Source of the DNA: Dasypus novemcinctus
Lineage: Eukaryota > Chordata > Mammalia > Cingulata > Dasypodidae
Direction: 5' to 3'
Assembly (NCBI RefSeq): GCF_030445035.2
Contig: NC_080680.1
Coordinates: 118,818,228 to 118,882,227, forward strand
DNA: 64,000 bases
Numbering within the stretch: position 1 is the stretch's first letter; every line of letters begins with the position of its first letter. Below the pieces are notes generated by a model. That model had not been told where the DNA came from, made no database searches, and saw nothing but the letters and a program-made list of their open reading frames with translations. The position numbers and the translations under genes were made by a program. This document shows positions 57,632 through 64,000 of the stretch, in pieces.

Positions 57632-57862
57632 TCACTCAAGTCCAGATATTGCTTGACTATCTGGAATATCAACTTCCTCTTCCTGTATTCGAGCCAGATG
57701 TTTAAGAGCCCCACTACGGAGAAGAGTAAGAAATGAGGTTCCTGCACCCATGTAGCTGTGTTTTCGCTCAGCTAAAGGGTACTGAATAAGGACAGAATAA
57801 AGAGAAAAATCATAGTCCAAAGCCAAGTGCTGCCTCAGGCAACTGGCACTGAGAAAGCACTT
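57632..57862 (-). CDS. Unrecognised open frame followed by possible splice donor
   Basis: Open for ~76 codons after a stop. It contains PLAERKHSYMGAGTSFLTLL and a Leu/Ala- then Glu-rich end (ALKHLARIQEEEVDIPDSQ). The sequence reads like real protein in composition. The frame ends in GAG TGA, and the minus strand then reads gtaaggg at ~57,625-57,631, a good 5' splice-site match. It lies just outside duplicon B. No family recognised; could be an exon of an unannotated gene, a retrocopy piece, or chance. Confidence 0.25.
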   Translation of the reverse strand, partial: KCFLSASCLRQHLALDYDFSLYSVLIQYPLAERKHSYMGAGTSFLTLLRSGALKHLARIQEEEVDIPDSQAISGLE

Positions 57863-58716
57863 TCCAGCCTAGAGCTCTGAGATGACATCATCGCAGGGCT
57901 TCTAACAGCCACAGTGAGTCAGTTGGTGGGGGAGGGGATGCGCAAGGGAAGTTGCACCCAGGACCCATCTCCCCAATCAACTTGCTCCACCTTTGCCTCC
58001 ATTGATGCCCCTCCTCTTAGCCTCTTTTTCTCTCCAAGATTTTCTGTGGCTTCCTATTTTACAAATAACTCCTTTAGTTACTTCATATGTATAATTATTA
58101 TACAGTTTTCCATTTCACTCTGTGCAGAAATATCTAGTAACTAGTGTACTAATTCAGCAATTCCATGATCTTTGAAAATGTGAATTTCTCCCTGAAATTT
58201 TGCCTGAAAATCTTGATTTACCCCTAGTGACTCCTCTTCTCTCAAAAAAACTGTCCTGTTTTTTGGTTTGTGTGTGTGTGTAAGTGTTGTGAACTATCTC
58301 AACTTATATCAGGTTCTCTCCATGGTTTCTATCGAAATTTTGGGTTAGATATTTCTTTTTGATGTTATTTTTGGTCAGATATTTCTTTTAGTTTGAGAAT
58401 TTACCAGGACTGACAGTTCTTTTCTCTGCCTGCTTTCTCCTGTATGAATATCATCCCCATCATGTCTTTTACCCAGAGAACTTAAAATTCAAGCCGTATC
58501 TTTCTATATAGTCTTCCTTGACTTCAGAAGTGTTCTCCTTTTGTTTTTTTTAAAGTCTATTCATAAAACCTGTCATTTAATATGTTTACAACATAGGTTT
58601 CCATATGTTTTAGAAAACATTAGATTAAAAATAAGTTTAAGAACAACAAATAAACTTATACAAATTTGGCATACTCAGAACAATAATTCCCAACTTCTAA
58701 TATCAGTATAAATATA
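57863..58716. other. Unassigned DNA
   Basis: Contains a short (TG)n run near 58,268-58,282. Nothing else recognised. Confidence 0.5.
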
Positions 58717-59349
58717 TATATTAGTCAGCTAATGGGGTGCAAATGCAAACCCAGAAATCTGTTGTCTCATATAAAGGGTATTTATTTGGCATAGACACTG
58801 ATAATCACAAGGCCCTAAAGAATCCAACTCAAGGTACCAGAAGAGGAATTTTCTCATCCAGAGTCTGATATCCCGTATTGTCATAAGATAGTGGGCAATG
58901 TCTGCGGAAGTTTGGCCTTCCCCCTTCCTTTTAAGACTCCAAGTTTCCAGCTTCTTTCAAACACACATATAGCATGGCATAAGGCTCATCACTTTCCCCC
59001 AGGCTGCTTTCTTTCTGGGCTCAGCTGCTCTGGTCTCTTCTCAAGGTCAGCTGTAGACTATCAGGCTCATTTCTCTTCCTGTAGCTGCAGGGTCCTGCCT
59101 AAAGAGCTTGCTCTCTTCCTCTGTGTTATTCTCTGTGCATTTACTTCTGTCTGATTGTCCACACACCAAGGGGTGGGGTACTCAAAGCGCTGCTGACAAG
59201 GCCGAATCAAAGTCCAAATCTTAATCGATTAAGGTAAAAGTGAAACCTCTGAATCTAATTCAATCTAGTATATCCAACAGAACACACCACTTTACAAACA
59301 TAATCCTATATCTATTTTTGGAATTCATAAATAACAGCAAACTACCACA
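58717..59349 (-). mobile_element. Solo-LTR-like element, minus orientation
   Basis: Starts tatattagtcagc and ends aactaccaca, the reverse of the TGTGGTAGTT...CTAATATA layout. Flanks are atata (58,712-58,716) and gtata (59,350-59,354), a 4/5 match. The middle differs from the 59,792 copy, so it is a different subfamily or a recombinant. Confidence 0.6.
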
Positions 59350-59791
59350 GTATAGAATACAAATTTCCCTAAAATTGTCAGAGCATATTTTAAAAATGAT
59401 TATTGGTTGTTAATGAGTTTGGTTGTGAAAGTTAATTATTCTTGACCACACTAAAACAGCAAATTAAATATCTAAAATTAATAAGTCATGAAATAATGAT
59501 GCAAATACTATTTTAAAATATGGAAGTCAATATTGAATGCAAGAGTTGAAAGGTTAAAGAACTTTCTCCTGGGAAGCTGGATTTGAAAAGTAACTGGGAC
59601 AAGAGACTGAGAGATTCATTGTTTTTTTTTAAATTTTATTTGTTTTATAGAAGGGCTTGATATCTAAAATCCTGCTGTGAATAAAATTAAAAGTACTTTA
59701 AAGTAACAAGTGACCCCCCCACACAAGTGTCTGATGTGAATTTTATTTTAAAATTTCTATGTCAGAACAAAACAATTCAATTGTAAGTTCT
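59350..59791. other. Unassigned spacer between inverted LTR-like elements
   Basis: ~440 bp, AT-rich, no features. Confidence 0.5.
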
Positions 59792-60423
59792 TGTAGCAGT
59801 TTGGTCTTAAGAATTCTACAAATATATGCTGGATTATATTTGTAAACTGGTCTGATTCTCTGGGCATCTTAGATTATATTGGATTCAAATGTTTCACTTT
59901 TACTTGGTTAAATAATAATTAAGACTTTGATTAGGCTACATCAGTAGGAAAAAAAATGCCCTGCAGAGAAAGGCAGTTGGAGTTTAATGCTGGAGCCTCA
60001 GGAAGTAAATACACCAAAATGCAGATACCTGACAAAAGAGAAAATGCTCCAATCATCGTGGTAGAGATCCCAGGAATAGAGAGGAGCCACTTATCTGACA
60101 GTTTACAACTGGTCTTTTGGAGAGAGCAGAGCATTTAGCCCAAAGAGAAATGAAACACTGGAGAGAGACGAGACATATACCAGCCTACAGCTGATATTGG
60201 AAGAACCTGAGTCCATGGAGCCTTGACAGGAAGAGAGAGGCTAGACCCTTCTTGACGATGGCAGCCATCTTGCTCTAACACATGGCAACACACTTTGGTG
60301 AGGGAAGTAATTAATGCTTTATGGCCTGGTAACTGTAAGCTTATACCCCAAATAAATACCCTTTTATAAAAGCCGTTAGATTTCTGGTATTTTGCATCAG
60401 CACCACTTTGGCTGACTAATATA
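59792..60423 (+). mobile_element. Solo-LTR-like element with perfect 5-bp TSD
   Basis: TSD gttct at 59,787-59,791 and 60,424-60,428. Opens TGTAGCAG, ends CTAATATA. An AATAAA lies near 60,351 followed by 'ttttataaaagccgttag'. Best-preserved member of the family seen at 26,227 and 49,979. Confidence 0.7.
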
Positions 60424-60428
60424 GTTCT

Positions 60429-62095
60429 ACTTACAATTAAAATGCAATTTAAGAAGACAAGATATTCAGAAATGCCTTTCTATTGGAAAACATCATAATC
60501 TGGATTAATTAGAGTGAGCACATTTTGCAAAATATTTCTGAACTCTCAACTTAAAACAAATTCTAATGGATAACAAATACCACCACACAAAAATCTTAAC
60601 AAACCATGAAAATCAAAACATTATTTAACTTATGACTGGAACTACACGGGAAAGACCACACTGGTCCAGGTAGAGCTGGAATTGTGCCTAATCCATAATC
60701 CTAGTGCTTCACTGGATTTGAGTCCAGCTGAGGAACTGCCTTTCAACTTGACTAATTGGAGACTTTGAACATGAGACAGCCCTAGTTGTACTCAAAAAGT
60801 CATGTATTCTTCTGCAGGCAAAATATCTTTAAATTCAATTGCAAAGAGGGAATTGGAAAAATTTGGATGATGCACACAAGAATGCAAAACTAAACTAGTT
60901 TATGGTGGAATTTGGTGGGAACTTGATAATTACTATCAAATGTCTTCCCTAAAAATTCTTATCTGTAGCCCTTTTCTCATATAATCCAGGTATTTGAATT
61001 ATACCATAATCTCAGAATGAGGATCCCAAGGAGAGAAAGAATATTTACATCCATTCAAATTGTTTATCCTTAGCATCTGGCAAAAACCAATCAACTTCAT
61101 TGAACTAAATCACCTTCATTCTTTCTTCTTAAGATTCCTAAAGTTAAAATTCAAATATACTGCTCATATTTATACCTAGAAACTAGGTGAGGAAACCAAG
61201 TACCCTGTGCAAGTGTCAAAATTCTATTCAAAAAGCACAGAAGGTGTGTATTGAGTGAAGATACGAAACACGAATGAAGTAGTTTACTAAATAAGCACAC
61301 AGAATTTTAAAGAAAATCTTGAGTTTTAAGAAGCACAATGAATTATGAAATTTATTTCTAGTCACACCAGATAGAATAAAAGATAGAGAAGTGGAAGAGA
61401 AGATTAAGCATCCACAAAAATTAAAATTAAAAAATCTGTGTGATTTCTTCAAAAAGGTAACAATATAGGCAACAAATAGGTAAGCATATGGTAAGCAAAA
61501 TGCTTAAGAAAGCCTTTCCTTTATTTTACGGACACATTCATTAACTACTTAGGAAATGAATTAAATTTACTAGGACCCTCAATAATGTTCATTATTCCTC
61601 TGCATATGATCTAGAATAGAAGAGATATAAGTTCAGTACTTAATACTAATGAATGCATTAATCAATGCATCAGTTTTTCATTGAGCTGCAGTTGCCTATC
61701 CTGTCTTTGAGAGTTTATCTCAGGCAGTGCCTCTCTTCATGCCTCTCCCAGCTGTCCTAAGCATCACCACTGCTGTATGAACTGAGGTTGCCAGTTTATA
61801 CTAAAACCCAGCACCTCCACCACAAACTCTCTCTCCAGATAACTCTGATAACCAACAACATAGAAGAACTCAAGGAAGAATGCTGTTTCCCATCAACTCT
61901 GGGATGTTGCAGCTTCTGAAGGCACCTGCCCTTTCTCACTCTCCAGGTCTAGTATAACATGACTGGCTCTTTCTTGGGCCTGCTTAGCATCATCTTCTTT
62001 ATAATTTCAGTGGAACCATGTATCTTTAAAATCCTAATTAAAGTTTATTTCTTTATTTATATGGCAATCTCATCCAGTTCCAATCAGGATTCCAG
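60429..62095. other. Unassigned AT-rich DNA
   Basis: Only the 27-mer at 60,857-60,883 stands out. The 74-codon minus frame (61,228-61,452) looks like chance. Confidence 0.5.
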
Positions 62096-62099
62096 ACCT

Positions 62100-62708
62100 A
62101 TCTTCTCTCTACCACAATAGGAAAACAAGAGAAGGTTATACCGTGTCAGGCTGGAACTACTGCCCTAACCAGCAAGAAGTAGCTACAGAAGAATGACCAT
62201 CAACTTCAGTGCCCCCTTAAGAAGATGGGCATGAACTCTCTGAGGGGTAGTTAAGAAAGGTTATTCTAGCAAAAGGGGGAAAGTGACTGCCCCCCCTGGC
62301 AACATACCTGACAGACCACATGGTCAACAGATCACTTGGTCATGAGACCACACCCGGAAACCTCCTGAGAAGGCTGAGATCCTGGCCATGAGAATCTCAT
62401 TTGGAATGAGAGAGAAAGCCACAGATATCCTCAAAAGGGGCCTCAATATTGGGCCCCTGAGGAATTGATGGGTGGGTTAATCAATCAACAGCAAAAGACT
62501 GGGGATCCTTCCCAAACATTAGCAAGGGGAGGAACAATTAATAGTGTAAAATGTAAACACGCAAGCCAAATATCACACTCTCTGCCTAGAGGAGCCTGCA
62601 TTAAATGTCACTGTGCCTTTCTGTCCTTCTCTCCCATTTCTCAGAAAGCTTGTTCTTTCTCCAATTTCTCAATAAATACTTTTTCCTGGCCTAGCTAAAA
62701 AAAAAAAA
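62100..62708 (+). mobile_element. Retroposed sequence or LTR-ended transcript with poly(A)
   Basis: AATAAA at 62,671-62,676 is followed 20 bp later by 12 A residues (62,697-62,708). The body from 'gtgtcaggctggaactactg' onward resembles an LTR U3-R in composition, but no family is named. A clear TSD was not found. The 77-codon frame (62,465-62,698) is probably not coding. Confidence 0.4.
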
Positions 62709-63785
62709 GCTAGTGATAAGAACATTTTAAATTGAAATTGTTGAACATACAGAACTATCTTTCAAGGATAAAACAATGAATTCTGAGAAATTGGCAGAAA
62801 TGGTGGCAGAGTTTAAGAATTCTGTCACACAATAGAGAGAAATCAATAACAAAAGAATATGACATTCTCCACCAAACAGATGATAAGGCATTATGAAGAA
62901 TTTCCAAAATGCAAGAAATAGGACACAATATCAATACCCATCAATGTTTCATGCTATCCATGTCTATGCAAGGAGAAACAGAGGGAAGACAATGAGTCAC
63001 CCATAGACCTAAGAAAAGGGAAGCACAAAAGATTCAATGCATGTTCAGCATGAATAAAAGTGACTTTTGATAGTGGCAGGTGCCAACCTAGTTACAAGGA
63101 AATGTGGGGAGAAAGGTATAAACTCAATGGAAAAGAAGATAACACCAGTAGAGATAAATTACCCAACATGAGGATAATGGATTGTATCTATGCAGCAAAT
63201 CTAACAACTAAACCAAGGAAGGATTAAAAAGATGTGATTCTTTTCTGATTGTGTCAAAATCCAAACTTATGGGACAAATGGTTCAGTATACATAAAGGAA
63301 AATGTCAAGGAATAATTGTCATTTGGCCAAAAGTAGCTTCATTATTGAACTTGAATAATAAATGACAGAAATGTCCAGGCAACAGTAGCAAGAGCAACTC
63401 TTTTTTCAGGGAAGAAACATAAAGCCACCTCTCAACTCTTACATCCAGAAGTCTATAAAACCAGGTTTAAAAATTGTTGAGGTGTCTGCATTCTAATAAT
63501 ATTCTCAATCAAATTATCAATCAAGTGCAAAGACAATAATCAAACATTTAGATAGTGTATTAACTAATACCTTTAACACATGTGTTCCCAAATTCAACCA
63601 AAAAAATACAGGAGCCAGAAATTCAGTTAATGGAGTGTTTCAGCATGTCAAGCACTTCAGAAATAGAACAGTTATGGGGAAAAAGGAAATTATTAATGTA
63701 GACTTCATATTGTACATAGGTTTTTGTTTTTTTTTCCCAAATCCATCTATAAATTTAGTTATATCAATTAAATTATCATCAAGTG
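62709..63785. other. AT-rich DNA, possibly older L1 3' UTR
   Basis: Nothing distinct apart from its position upstream of the L1 3' end. Confidence 0.4.
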
Positions 63786-64000
63786 TGTATGTGTTTGCTT
63801 ATATATATTCATAGTAGCATTATTCATAATAGCCAAAAAATAGAAACTCCCAAATGTCCATTAATAGATGAACTGATATCAAACATGTTATATCTAAAAA
63901 TGAAATATTAATCAGCAACAAAAGGAGTGGAGTACTGATATCTGCTACACTACAAATTGCTCTGTAAATGTTATGCTAAATGAAAAGAGCCAGACACAAA
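63786..64000 (+). mobile_element. L1 3' UTR (L1M-type), sense, running off the window
   Basis: 'tattcataatagccaaaaaa', 'aatgtccattaatagatgaa' and 'taaatgaaaagagccagaca' follow the well-known L1 3' region in order. Confidence 0.85.

Overview
This window looks like xenarthran nuclear DNA, most likely armadillo (Dasypus). The best clue is the ~400-bp tRNA-derived SINEs, whose 'agcggacttggcccagtgg' head and AAATAAATAAATAAAT-type tail match the armadillo DAS family. The window is AT-rich, and nearly everything recognisable is a transposable element. I found no intact host protein-coding gene, no functional tRNA or rRNA gene and no CRISPR array. Most open frames over 60 codons are chance frames or pieces of decayed retroelements, and many start at GTG, TTG or CTG rather than ATG. 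Boundaries were placed by eye and are approximate unless a target-site duplication (TSD) is quoted. Family names come from memory of consensus sequences, not from a search.

Layout. (1) 1-7,560: two related L1 elements lie head-out in inverted orientation. Both lack the same middle part of the element; the left one has also lost ORF1. Both have a 5' UTR built from two tandem ~0.38-kb units. (2) 7,560-10,100: quiet AT-rich DNA with a short tRNA-SINE and a MIR. (3) 11,090-30,840 (copy A) and 32,085-57,330 (copy B): one ~20-kb segment duplicated in tandem. The order is the same in both: old antisense L1, MER5A-like hAT, MLT1-like LTR, ERVL-like LTR piece, TATA-containing conserved block, antisense L1 3' end, short SINE, hAT MITE, L1 RT scrap, solo LTR, microsatellite, MLT1-like piece, GC-rich block. 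The copies differ by clean insertions and deletions that can order events in time. (4) Between them, 30,870-32,080 holds two L1 ORF2 fragments in opposite orientation, a plausible seed for the duplication. (5) 57,330-64,000: a minus-strand open frame followed by a possible splice donor, an inverted pair of solo-LTR-like elements, a retroposed sequence with a poly(A) tail, and the 3' end of a sense L1.

The most informative locus is 33,895-40,792 in copy B: a decayed class I (gamma-like) endogenous retrovirus. Gag capsid and two zinc knuckles, protease, reverse transcriptase, RNase H, integrase, Env scraps, a polypurine tract and a 3' LTR can all be followed in order. Its 5' LTR and most of gag are missing, as is ~1.36 kb of flanking DNA that copy A retains, so one deletion probably removed both. 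Many frames are broken and catalytic residues are changed, so it cannot code for a working virus.

I looked for an undescribed system and did not find one I can defend. The best leads are the conserved TATA/AP-1-like block present in both duplicons (~17,900-18,520 and ~43,160-43,770), the unassigned GC-rich block at 54,090-57,330 with an unexplained minus-strand open frame, and the apparently non-autonomous L1 form at 1-7,400.
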